Part shown: piece after piece, positions 35,755-46,988 of the stretch
Layout: each line of letters opens with the position of its first letter
How positions within the stretch are numbered: position 1 is the stretch's first letter
Assembly: GCA_949361645.1 (NCBI GenBank)
Contig: OX442433.1
Coordinates: forward strand, 5,156,177-5,220,176
Reading direction: 5' to 3'
DNA from: Spongilla lacustris
Lineage: Eukaryota > Porifera > Demospongiae > Spongillida > Spongillidae
Length of the DNA: 64,000 nt
The notes under the pieces: model-generated
Told to the model about the DNA's origin: nothing
The model's input: the letters and a program-made list of their open reading frames with translations, nothing else
Database searches by the model: none
Program-made: the position numbers and the translations under genes

Positions 35755-36060
35755 ATGTCACATTACACAACTACAATAACAGGCAAAGCAAGTGAAATTC
35801 AAATTTATGGGGTCAAATCCTATATGAAGCCTACTACTAACATAGGTTCTGATTACTTCTGGATGCTGCTCATAGCTACCTCTAGGGTACGCGTGAGGAG
35901 AAATGTTTTTCAGCTCTGCAATTTGAGGAACGGTAAAGTAAAACGGTTTTCCATGCACATATGGTCTCGAGGTACAAAAAACAGCGGCCGCCCAGCTGTT
36001 CCACTAGTGGTCGAGAAGCATAAAGAACACGTACATGTACGCGTCCTGCAGTGTCCTTAG
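35755..36060 (+). other. Unidentified 101-codon ORF
   Basis: Open reading frame immediately left of the hAT-like element, with no recognised domain. Probably chance or an exon relic. Confidence 0.2.
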
Positions 36061-36068
36061 CCTCTCGT

Positions 36069-36985
36069 CATAGGCGTAGGAAGCGGGGGGGCAGGGGGGG
36101 CTATAGCCCCCCCACTTTTGATATTGGGGGGGGCTAAGCCCCCTCACTTTTTGGGCTCATATTTAATATTAATCGCTCTGTTAACGGATGCAAGATCACG
36201 GCGAGCAGAAAGGAGCTGATTACCTATATGTATATCTATCCGTTTTCGGAACGGCGTCGGTATGGCAGCGATTCTGACCCTCAATTATCATAGACTGACA
36301 AATATATGGGGATATAAAAAAGGGACCTAACGCAGCAATATTGAATTTACCAGAAACGAGCCTCAAAGTGGACGCGTGCATGTACGCGTAATTAAAATTT
36401 ACACCGCCATTTATATGGACAGTCGAATTTCAAGTGCATAAGAAAGGATGAAGTTGTAGAGGACCAAATAAAAATAAGATGCATTAGGTCCCTTTTCGCG
36501 GATATTTTCTCATATTTATGTCATAAATTGCACAGCAAGGCCGGTTCTTTAGGGCTACTACTACTATAGACATTGCCGCAGGCAGCAAATGTGTGGCAAA
36601 GATACGTAAAAGGCTCTATATACGGCAATGCTGCACCAAGGATATTGACAGCAGGAAATCGAAAATGCATGCAATTACCTATACATATACATGTACATGT
36701 ATACTTAGCTTGTAGTCTTCTAATCTCCATCTTTACTTTTGTCATGAAATCGTGCGTCGAAGAAATGTTATGGCAACCCCACATGGCCAATCGTGCTGTG
36801 TACATGCACACACGTATAGTTTTTTATCTCTGCATTTACACTCGTATAATCATTCTCATACTATGCCATACTATTAATTGCGTATACATGTGAAAATCTT
36901 TTAACTACAATGGAATTGTGTAAAGTTAAAGCATCGCGGAATACGGTTTGGTAACCAGTGGCGCGGCCGTGGCTATTTCATGGCT

Positions 36986-37018
<33 letters not shown>

Positions 37019-37482
37019 CTAAATAGTAATATTATAATATTATAGCGCCTCCCTCCCATAGTCACCGGCAAACACACGCACTATCGCTGGTCGATCCGTT
37101 TAGTTTACTTCGTCAACAAAAATGCGAACGAACAATGTCGCTGCTCTAAATACATCATCGAATCCTCGATCCGATTCTCCACTGCATGGATAGCACGAAC
37201 AAATCAGAATTTTCCACATCTTGTGCACTGTTTGCAACTGTCTTATAAGACCAGATCTAGACCGCTCAAAAGTCCATGATGTAATTATACATCGGATTGC
37301 CTCATGATGCATGACGCGCATGCGTGGAATTATTGGTGCTTTACATGATTTAGGCCCTCAGGTGGGGCCTGGGTGCCAGGTCCCACCTGGCCACTGCGCA
37401 ACTGACAGCTTCGTTTTACCACACCCACTTATGAATAATTAATTTAAGCCCCCCCACTTTTTGAACCGTTCCTACGCCACTG
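36069..37482. mobile_element. hAT-like non-autonomous element with perfect 8-bp target duplication
   Basis: CCTCTCGT occurs at 36061-36068 and again at 37483-37490. Between them the ends are inverted: left CATAGGCGTAGGAA, right (reverse strand) CAGTGGCGTAGGAA, two mismatches in 14. Subterminal AAAGTGGGGGGGCT-like sequence occurs at both ends. An 8-bp duplication and CA(G)-starting termini are hallmarks of hAT. The 1.4-kb interior has no transposase; it contains a 33-G run (36986-37018) preceded by CCAGTGGCGCGGCCGTGG, which looks like a further nested end. Confidence 0.85.
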
Positions 37483-37757
37483 CCTCTCGTAATACATTGC
37501 GTATCGTTTCATGAGTAGCACTTTCTTCGTTGGCATTTAAGACCCTTTGTATGCTCGATCGATAGGCCAGCGATTCTACCATGCCATCCTGTGTTGGCAC
37601 TGGGGCGTCGATAAGTCGATAACCCTTGTCGACGACGAGTGATGGTTTTTACTAGGCGGATTATCACAAACGCAGGTCCGAGCTGACTCAGCTGAGTTTC
37701 CATCGTAATGGAATGGAGGTTGGGCTTGTCTTATGTCATAATCTGTAACATTGCATA

Positions 37758-37894
37758 CCCCCCCCCCCCCCCCCCCCCCAACATCACTAACCCCCCTCCC
37801 TCAGTGATTGATAGGGGGTGTGAATTTTGGCAGTGATCACTCCCCATATATTTGACCAATCACAAGATGACCCCCCCCCCCCCCCCCCCCCCCC
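37758..37894. repeat. Two poly-C tracts
   Basis: C runs at 37758-37779 and 37871-37894 flank 91 bp of sequence. With the G/C runs at 5330, 8150, 10933, 36986, 46503 and 49706 they form a recurring class of 16-33 base homopolymers. Confidence 0.85.
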
Positions 37895-38325
37895 AGGTTT
37901 ATTAACCTTCCACCGCCTATGCAGTACCATGGCCCCAATCCAGTGGTCCCTCCAGCTATTCCTGTTCTCAGCATTCTAAGTGGAAATGGACACAGACAGT
38001 TGTCCCCCACTCCTACTTCATCCCTTCCGTTCTCTCCCTTCCCCTTCTCCTTATCTCCCCTTCCCTCCTATTCTCCCATGTTACTCTGCAGTCTTAACTA
38101 TGGCATCATTAATAACTACACATTGTATGTTGGTTATCCTTAATGACATGTCAACAAGTACAGTCTAGTGTTTGCCAAGGGCAGGTATATTGAAGTTAGT
38201 GAATAGGCACCAACAACCAATAGTGCAGCAAGGTGACAACAAAGCAGGGTTCTGAGCAAGGTAGTTCTCATATTCACACTGCACAGTTGGTGTAGTTCAT
38301 TCTTGGCAAGAATAAACGGTTCTAT

Positions 38326-39710
38326 TTGTTTTTAGCTGCTCTAGTGAACTCCATCCTCGATGTCGCTATTGGAGTGCAGCAGCATGACCCGTTGGGACCT
38401 CTGCTCTTTTCCCTTATCCTCCACAAGAGAACTTTAGTGGTAGATTCTGACGTTGAGTGCTTAAATCTTCTCTTCCAGACATGGTTTTTGGATGATGGAA
38501 TAATAGCTGGCAGGTCTGATGTTCAGCATGTTCTTTCCCTCATTGATGAGTTGGAAACCACACAGTATCCTGTAAGCAAGGTGACTCAGCACAACCAACT
38601 GAGGGGTGTGTTTTCAGAAATTCACTCCTGACCACAACCACTCTCGTCCTGCTGATGTGCTCATAGAAGGGTGGGAAAGAGGGAAGCCAGCGGCATTTGA
38701 TATCACTGTTACCTCTCCACTCTGCCCAGCCTTTCTGGGTGAGGCAAGTCAGGTGGCTGGGGCTGGACTCTCTGTGACACTGGGTTAGCAGTAAGTGACT
38801 ATATGGTAATTACATTAGAAATAACGACTTGGCTATAGAACATAGCAACAGCATTGATGAGGTATTGATTATCAACAGTATGGAAGCCTGAACTACATAG
38901 CGATGCAATGTAGGCTGCACATGAATGAGCAGAAAGGGAGCGGAGACCCAATCCACCACAGCTAAGGCTAAGCTGGGCTTGATGCCAATAGCATCTTGTG
39001 TTTCTACTGCCAAGTACCGTGTGAAACACTATCTCACATCATCATCAAACTGTGGTTCGTGCAGTAGCTGCCACAAATGTGCAAGAGATTAATAGCCCCT
39101 TGACTATCAAGAACAGCAACCTCCTCTACTGGGACAACAGCTTCCTGGCTACATCTCACTTGCCAGCAATGAAATGTGCACAATGCAAGTAGTCACTAAT
39201 GTAGCTCCAGAATATTGGGCAGATGACATGACTTCATGGAGGTTGGAAAACTGGAGGTATCATTTCAGCTAAAAAGCTCACATTTTGGCATGTTGATGTA
39301 AATACCAAGGGTAGAGAGAAAAGCTAGAAAGTCAAATATTTCATTCTTTGTTGGGATCATCTTCCATTGCTAACAAAGCTCGCCTGCTAGTTATCTCTGC
39401 CCCCATGCTGCTTCCTGGATTAGCTGTGGTTGCTATAAAGTGGTGGATCAGTATGGATACCTCCAGAGGTTCCCTGTGTTCACTTTGTCCTGAAGGACTT
39501 TGCTTAAAGGATACTGTGTGGTGCCCAAGGGGATCAAGAGCGACTTTGCTCTTGATCCCCTTGGGCAGCAGCTCTGGCTGCAGAAACCCGCAAGCACATA
39601 GCAAATGACAAAAAGTGCCAAGAGTTGGGTTGAGCATACGTTCGCATTGCAGTGGAGACATATGGAAATTGGGGTCAAGAGGCAAAGGAGACATTTTCAC
39701 ATTTGGCATG
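38326..39710. pseudogene. Scrambled non-LTR reverse transcriptase remnants
   Basis: On plus, 38326-38640 contains GVQQHDPLGPLLFSL and the catalytic-box relic TWFLDDGIIAG (Y changed to F). Then 38640-38790 contains ADVLIEGWERGKPAAFDITV, a motif typical of the C-terminal part of this RT clade. On minus, 38799-39029 contains AQLSLSCGGLGLRSLSAHSC, normally located between those two parts, so the segment is inverted. The minus ORF at 39341-39709 is related C-terminal debris. The element is dead and rearranged. Confidence 0.7.
39522..39567. repeat. Perfect 20-bp-arm hairpin
   Basis: TGCCCAAGGGGATCAAGAGC, the loop GACTTT, then the exact complement. It lies within the RT debris and probably arose by a local inversion duplication. 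Confidence 0.9.
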
Positions 39711-40059
39711 TCGCCTGGCTACTGACTCCTCACAACCCAATGTACTGTATGTATTATTATCATCGGTACTACCTATTTAAAAAATAATATGAATATTATA
39801 ATACAGCCGCATGATATTAAATTCTGCTGCATCCAATCGCTGATCCAGCTTTCCCTCCTAAATCCTAAATCCTATCAATGAGATGCGAAATAAACATATA
39901 ACATTGTCATTTTTTTTCATATGCATTACTAAATATTAAATGACACAGTAATAATAAGTGTCTGCATGGGGACTAGATAGTTGCAAATTAAAGTGTTGAT
40001 GAATAGATTCCTTTTGTAAACCATGCAATGGAGAATCTTGATATCTGCGAAAGTATGTA
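39710..40059. other. AT-rich, no gene
   Basis: Nothing recognised. Confidence 0.5.
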
Positions 40060-40429
40060 CAGAGTGTTTCACAATCAAGAAAAATTGTTTATAAATTAAC
40101 CACAAGCAGTTAATTAACTGGTGATTGTTGTTAAAAGTTCTAACAGCAAAGAAGACATGCTGGTGAAATAAAATTAGCATTAATGGTTAATTAACATTTC
40201 AGTGATATTTTTTAAATTCAAAGGAATGTTGGAGCTTTTGGATGCCTCTAAAATGGTATGTTTTAATTAAGTGTTATCGGGAATTAGTTTTTCATTAATT
40301 TAAATTTTTATATTTTAGAAATATTTAGTTGGTTTACATCAACATTTAAGCTCGTGTTAATAGAGCATTTACCAACAATTAACTGCTTGTGAATTTATAA
40401 ACAATTTTCCTTGATTGTGAAACACCCTG
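40060..40429. mobile_element. Mariner-like MITE with TA flanks
   Basis: TA (40058-40059), then CAGAGTGTTTCACAATCAAG on the left and CAGGGTGTTTCACAATCAAG inward from the right, then TA (40430-40431). The inverted arms extend about 50 bp (AAATTGTTTATAAATT, CACAAGCAGTTAATT). The 370-bp interior is non-coding. Confidence 0.8.
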
Positions 40430-40464
40430 TATATTATAGTATCACGCATTTTTTCCTGTCCCTA

Positions 40465-43400
40465 CAGTGCTCCAAATGATAAGCTGCCAAAACTGACTTT
40501 TTTAGTTATTGGCCTATATCTTTTGAACCAATCATACCTAAAGCAGGGCAATTACTTTTTCTGATTCAGCAAACACTTTTGTGTAAGAATCTGTGTTGTT
40601 AACACATGTAAACAAAGCTTGGCTAAGTGTAAACAAATCACGGTCAAAATCTCATTTTTCAATCATAATTCCCCCCAGGAATGTAACTATCAATTCAAAT
40701 TTATTTTATGAGTACAACATTAGGTCTTCTATATATATAGTTGATTTGGTGTCTTAAGTCCTACTGGTTGGGAAGATCGGTACGGATTGATGAAATTTTC
40801 GAGGACGTTCGCGGTTCGCTGAAATTCGGACGATTTAGTTCGACTTAAGAAACAATTTGTACATGTTGTTACAGAAAAGTGGTAGGAGCATCTGTATATA
40901 TCTTTTTTATTATGTACGGCGTTTGCGAAGGTTTGCAATACGAGCTAGAAAGCTAAAAAGCTTAAATTTATTGTAGTTTCATCCTCATTTACGAAATCCG
41001 TGACGTTTTATGACGTTGTTGACACAACCGTGCAACGTCATATTTACGCGCCGCGCGCGAAATGAATTTGTTCGTGAGTACGAGTTCGAGTACCGAGTAC
41101 TTGCATTCTTCGTACATATACATGTAATTCAACTTCATAGCATGCAATAAATGAGTACATATACATGTATACACAAACGTACATGTAGCACAAAAACACG
41201 CACGTTGAAGAATCAATCAAGCTAGCTACATGCATAAAGGAATTATTAACAAATAAGCCTAACTACTGTCATTAGTTACTTTTCTGTGTGACTTGTATAC
41301 TTTTACTCTAACTTCAACATCTTTTCCAAGGCATCCTTCTCTATACGCTTGTTTATAATCCCTGCAAGTTCTAAAATATTTACTTATCATGTCACTTGTA
41401 CAAGTTTCAAGTCCTTCTGGTACAATTTTCCGCAGTCTTGTGATTGTCCCATTTGCATAAGCTCTTGTGTGCTTTTTGGAATGGTACCAAACTCTCTCAA
41501 TGGGACTGAGATCACAATGATACTTAGGATAGTATAAACATCAATGACCCCTTTGTTCAACATACTCTTCTAGTATAGTTTTTTGAATTTTAAAGTCTTC
41601 ATATGTGTTCAACTTTTCCCTCATCTTCTCTGCATTCATACCATGAGTATCAACACCTCTTTCTTTTAGAACTATTTTCATGCCTTTAGGTCTACCATCA
41701 TCTAAAACCATGCGCTGTACATTGCCGTTCCAAACTGTATCTCTCATTACTGGTTGTTTCCCCCCAGAGCTAACATTCATTTTATCTACGTTTAATTGGT
41801 TGTCGGCTATTTTCCTGTGGGATGGAGCATTGCCAAATAAAAACAGTCCTCTTGCATGCGGGTATTTGAGTTCAAAAATATCCACTGCTTTCTCAACTTG
41901 CTTCATTAATCCTTCATTATTAAAGTATCCATCCTTGTGCACCTCAATCATAACACTAGCTTTACTATCATTAAACTGTAAAAATCCATTAACATTATCT
42001 ACAAAATCAGATACCATTATAGATTGTCCCAAGGATTTTTGCTTTAATCATTTGTGTGCTGGTCACCCCAAAAGTACGACTGATCACAGTTGGCATAGTA
42101 TGTACTCTCATCATGCACTACCCTAATTAACGGCTTTACACCTTCTGGGCATAGTGGAGTTAAATTACTTGGAGTAATTGTTATTTTATCTAATTCTTAA
42201 AAATTCACTCCTGTGTTGCGCAACATCTTGGCGCTCGTGTCCATCAAAGTAAACTCCTTTTTGGTGATGTGTACGCCCAAATCCCAGTTTGTGAAGCCAT
42301 AACCTTGCTGTTTCTTTACTGATGTCATGGTCATACTTTTGTTTTACCCAAACTGCAAACATACCACTTGTGAGATTTGGTTCTCCCTTTTTGCATGCAC
42401 TACTTCTAACGTATGTACGAGCACTTAGCTGAAAATCTCCATCTGAAATTAAGGAATCCAGTCGATCAAAATGTCCTTTTTCTGATGCCAAACTTTCCTC
42501 TATATCTTGATCCGTAATTGTGTCCTTTCCATCTGATAAAAGGTCTGATGTGGATTGAATGTATAGCTGCATCCAGTTACGTATTGTGTGTTCTGAAAAA
42601 TGTGTTACATTAGAAGCCTTTTGTGCTGCTTCACATACACCTTCGTTCCAATCCACTAGAGCTGTACCCATCACAAGAATTGCAAATGCTTTCTGCAGTT
42701 CCCAGGTAGCATTTCGTTCTACGTACATTACCAAACTATCCATTCCTCTGTCAAACACAGGCCTGTCCTCTTTCAAAACGCTGCTTGTTGTGCACGTAAC
42801 TTTGCTTTCGGGAGATTTTCTTGACACGAATAATGCGCGCAGTTTATCATTTGCCTTCGCGCTGCATGATCTTGTGCCTTTTCCAGAACTGGTGACTACT
42901 CGCTTGTTCTAACAACACTGACATGTCTCGCTTTCGTCGCTTAACACCGTCTGTCTTGGGAACACTCGCAGTTTCCAAGGCATCTACGGTTGCAGCTTGG
43001 TTCTGAAAAGAACCCGTAGACAAAGAAACATTCGACGACGACATCATTCGCAAACTCCAGTTACAACGCAACTCAAGGGAATGAATAAATAAATGAAGCC
43101 AGCTCGACTGTGACGTCACGAAAGCAATAGCTTACGGAGAGGAACGGATTAATTAATTTCGTATGAAAAAATTTATGCTTTTTAGCTTTCTATCTCGTAT
43201 TTCAAGCTTTCGCAAACGCCGTACATAATAAAAAAGATATATACAGATGCTCCTACCACTTTTCTGTAACAACATGTAAAAATTATTTCTTAAGTCGAAC
43301 TAAATCGTCCGAATTTCAGCGAACCGCGAACGTCCTCGAAAATTTCATCAATCCGTACCGATCTTCCCAACCAGTAGGACTTAAGACACCAAATCAACTA

Positions 43401-43682
43401 TATATATAGAAGACCTAATGTTGTACTCATAAAATAAATTTGAATTGATAGTTACATTCCTGGGGGTAATTATAATTGAAAAATGAGATTTTGACCGTGA
43501 TTTGTTTACACTTAGCCAAGCTTTGTTTACATGTGCTAATTGAATTAACAACACAGATTCTTACACAAAAGTGTTTGCTGAATCAGAAAAAGTAATTGCC
43601 CTGCTTTAAGTATGATTGGTTCAAAAGCTATAGGCCAATAACTGAAAAAGTCAGTTTTGGCAGCTTATCATTTGGAGCACTG
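40465..43682 (-). mobile_element. Tc1/mariner-like transposon with ~510-bp terminal inverted repeats
   Basis: TA at 40463-40464 and 43683-43684 flank a 3218-bp element. It starts CAGTGCTCCAAATGATAAGC, and the reverse strand of the right end starts identically. The inverted repeats run to about 40972 on the left and back to about 43172 on the right with few differences, including GGTCTTCTATATATATAG and GATCGGTACGGATTGATG. The interior encodes one transposase on the minus strand. The high similarity of the arms suggests a fairly recent insertion. Confidence 0.9.
41541..43119 (-). pseudogene. Tc1/mariner (IS630-type) DDE transposase, inactivated
   Basis: Three offset minus ORFs make up one protein: N-terminal (42847-43119), middle (42186-42827) with LHKLGFGRTHHQKGVYFDGH, and C-terminal (41541-42032). 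The first catalytic Asp is in VHDESTYY, in the interval between the last two ORFs. The second should be in a FDN box, but here the sequence is GLFLFGNAPSH: the codon at 41832-41834 is GGC (Gly) where Asp is expected. The third acidic residue is probably in MKIVLKERG. A helix-turn-helix-like region precedes the core. Frame changes near 42870 and 42190 and a stop near 42045 also disable it. Confidence 0.8.
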
Positions 43683-43684
43683 TA

Positions 43685-44330
43685 GATGTATGCATGGGCA
43701 CCCCCATTCAATGGCCATTTAAAAGTGGTGGCATTCAGATTCATGCATGCATGCAGGATTTGAAACTTGGGGGAAGGGAGGGTGTAGGAGGGTTGAACAC
43801 TAACACTACAGGAGGAAGGTAATAATGATTGCTCCTCCACATGTGTTACCAATAATCCTTTAATAGTCCAAAATTACTCCAGGTAATGAACGTGAGCTTA
43901 TTCTTAAAATATACATGGCATGGATATCCATCAGTTTGAGAGTGGCTGGAGAATGAGCAGAGACTTCCTGCCACTGAGAATGAGGTTTTAGACCTCCCAC
44001 CCCCAGCTCCTTGGTTATCCATTTATTTTATGCACAATATGTATACTTTACTTTATACTTTACAATATACACAAATTTAATTAAGTGGTGTAGGATTTAT
44101 AGACACCAATTGAGTAAAAAGTAAGGAAACAAGGAAGTATGGAAATTATGCATTCATTACATAACTACATTTAGCAGGTTCAGGATTTGCTAAATAACGT
44201 AGGTCTGTAATATTAGAAGAAAAAAAATGTACAGCCAGTCAGCTGAAATTGTAGGAAACGCTTGAGCCGGTTTGTCAGCATCTGTAGGGCGTACTTATCT
44301 TATTTAAGGAAAAGTTAATACAGAGTTATT
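43685..44330. other. No gene seen
   Basis: Downstream flank of the minus-strand VPS4-like gene. Nothing assignable. Confidence 0.5.
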
Positions 44331-46988
44331 TTATGCAAAGTCCTCGGTGAACGTAATGAACAGCTTCAGATCTTCTTCATTAACAGTGGGGCGTGTATGC
44401 TCCAGGGATTTCAAAAAATCTTTGTCAGAAATGGGTGGTTCAAGCAGTTTGTCTCCTGGCACTTCCATCCATGACATCTCCTTTGCATCTTTATCTGTTG
44501 GTGAACATGGTGTGTACAGATCATCAACTGTTTGAGTAGGATCTGATGGCATGGGGCCTCGAACCTTCTTGAAATGTGTAGCCATTTGAACTTTACGGAT
44601 GGGCATCATCAGGGCTTCTCGCACAACTATGCTAATGTCTGCCCCAGAGTAGCCTTCTGTCATATTTGCAAGTCCATGTAGGTCATCAGGCTTGAGTTCA
44701 CATGGAGTGTTTCCAATCATCAGCTCAAACATATGCCTTCTGGCCAATTCTTCAGGAAGAGGGATGTAGATTCGCTTGTCAAATCTTCTGCTTATTGCAT
44801 GATTCAATTCCCAAGGAACATTGGTAGCTCCCAGGACCAATATCCCATCATTATTAACTCCAGCTCCTTGCATTTGAAATAGAAACTCAGTTTTGATCTG
44901 CTTTGCAGTATTGTCATCAGAATCAAACTGCGAACTAAAAGCAGCATCCAACTTATCAATAAAGATGATAGCTGGTTTGTTGGCCCTCGCAAGTTCAAAA
45001 AGGCACCTGACAATATGATAACTTTCTCCAAGCCAAATGCTCACCAGATCAGACGAGGAAACCGAGAAGAAAGTGGAGCCAGCTTCTGTTGCTACAGCCT
45101 TAGCAAGATATGACTTTCCAGTACCTGGAGGCTGAAGGAAAGTATTATAAATAATGCACCCATGCACATATATATTTACTTACGCCATACAGCAGAATAC
45201 TTTGACAGGGTTTTCTTTTCCCTATATATAACAGTAGATTTGTCAGTTTCCAATGAAAACAGGTTTTGGATTAAAAATACAATAAAATCTGCATTGTCCT
45301 GATGAAATGATACTTAACGCATTGAAAGGCTGGCTGCCCATCACAAAATTTCAAGGCACTACTTTTTGCCAGCCATTACATTTCAATGCTAGTGTGAGCC
45401 TTCTTCTACTTGTCTTGGGAAATTGGAATAAAACCTTTCAGCAGGGCAAGCAAAGAACAAGTAACACTTTCATAAAAAGGTAAAGCTAATTTAAATTCGG
45501 TGCCTTATACCCCGTGATGGGCAGCCAATTCGTAACAACATCGCATGCATAAACAAAAAGATATCTTAGAAACTGACTCATTAATAGGATACTACTTCTA
45601 CCAGTTAGGAGAGGATTTAGGTAGCTTGGGAATTTCACAACACAGATATATGAATACATAAATGTACCAGTGAAAAGGTGAGAAAACTTCAGTGGAAAAA
45701 TGACATTTCCTTTTAGTGTTTCCTTTGCCTGATGCAGTCCAGCGATGTCATTCCATTTTACATTGGGCTTTTCCTGAAGGACTGTACATATAGAATACAC
45801 TTGGTACTGGGTGTGGCCTAAAATGGCACAAGAACGTACTACTTAGCTGGTCCATCAGCTTCTTATCAATGTTTTCTTCTTCCCCATTGTCATATCCTTC
45901 CTCAATGCTATCTTCTTCCTCATCACTGGCATTGTTACCTTCATCATCACTGCTGCAGAATAGTTGCCATAGATAGATTTAGAGTAAGGGATTGGACAAT
46001 ACATGTACATTGCATGCATATAGTTATTATTCCCAGGCAACTGTTTCGTGGCAAGCTGGAGAGTATGGAAAGTATCAATATCAGAATGACATCGCAAAGC
46101 CTAGCTAAATGATTGACATTCTCGCAGTTGTGGATGAAATACTAGCAGGATGGTCTGGGAGCTTTATAATACTATCTTCTGTTGCTATAATGCGTCACGA
46201 AAAGATGCATGAATATTAAACATGTTATGCTTTATATATGCATTGTAACTTGTTACTTTTAGAGGAATAGCTTATGGGATCTGGATAGATATGCAATTAA
46301 AACATTGACTCACTTGACTGCATGCAGTTGGGATCGGGTGCATGATGCACACCGGGCAGCATTATATTTTTAATAAACGTTATATCAACCAACTACACGG
46401 CCCAGTAATTAATGTAGCAAAAGTTTGGAGGAAGCATTATTGTATTTCATACATGTACATGTACATGTACACGTATAAATTATTAAAATGATGAACAGGA
46501 TTCCCCCCCCCCCCCCCCGCCCCCAACCTTGGTTTCTTCCCCTTGTTCTTAGCAAGGAAATTTGTTAGAGCCTCGGCCCTTTCTAAATATTGCTGACATT
46601 TTCCCCTGATGCTTTGCTTTGTGCGTTCATCGGGTTCTTCGTCTATTGAGCAAGGATGATGTAATAACAAACCACGCCTTCATTTATTGCTATACATGTA
46701 TTTCCTTTAACTAACACTGGCAGTCTGCGACTCACACTTCAATATATGAAGGAAGTAGTCGAGTGCGTGCTGGTAGAGGGGCAAGGCTTCTTCGTACTTC
46801 TGTTCGATATCTGCTTCCGTAGCCTTCTTGATCAGCTCGATGGCTTTCTGTCAGAAGCCCGACGCTCGTCTGAAGCAATGCACATACGGTATTACCTAGC
46901 ATGTTTTTCTTACCTCCATAGCTGTAGAACTAGGCGCTACCTTCGAAACATTAGGATTGTCCACTGCTTCCGAAGCAGTACTATCCAT
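44331..46988 (-). CDS. VPS4: VPS4-like AAA ATPase with Glu-to-Lys in Walker B
   Basis: VPS4 is the MIT-AAA ATPase that strips ESCRT-III from membranes. Seven exons on minus join in frame to 454 codons (human VPS4 about 440): 46914-46988, 46736-46847, 46528-46642, 45840-45949, 45668-45781, 45184-45221, 44331-45131. Exons 1-3 form the MIT domain ([27 protein letters not shown]). An acidic linker ([20 protein letters not shown]) precedes [13 protein letters not shown]. Walker [13 protein letters not shown] and Arg fingers SRRFDKR are kept, as is the beta domain ([13 protein letters not shown]). Walker B reads IIFIDKLDA: the codon at 44952-44954 is AAG where the catalytic Glu is expected. Pore loop KWLGES is IWLGES. 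Frame and splice sites are intact, so a substrate-trapping or regulatory protein is possible; early decay is the alternative. Confidence 0.88.

Noticed and set aside
35980..36015. Vector polylinker contamination (GCGGCCGC and ACTAGT close together)
   Set aside because: The order and spacing do not match a known polylinker, and flanking sequence is genomic, with a transposon target duplication 50 bp away.
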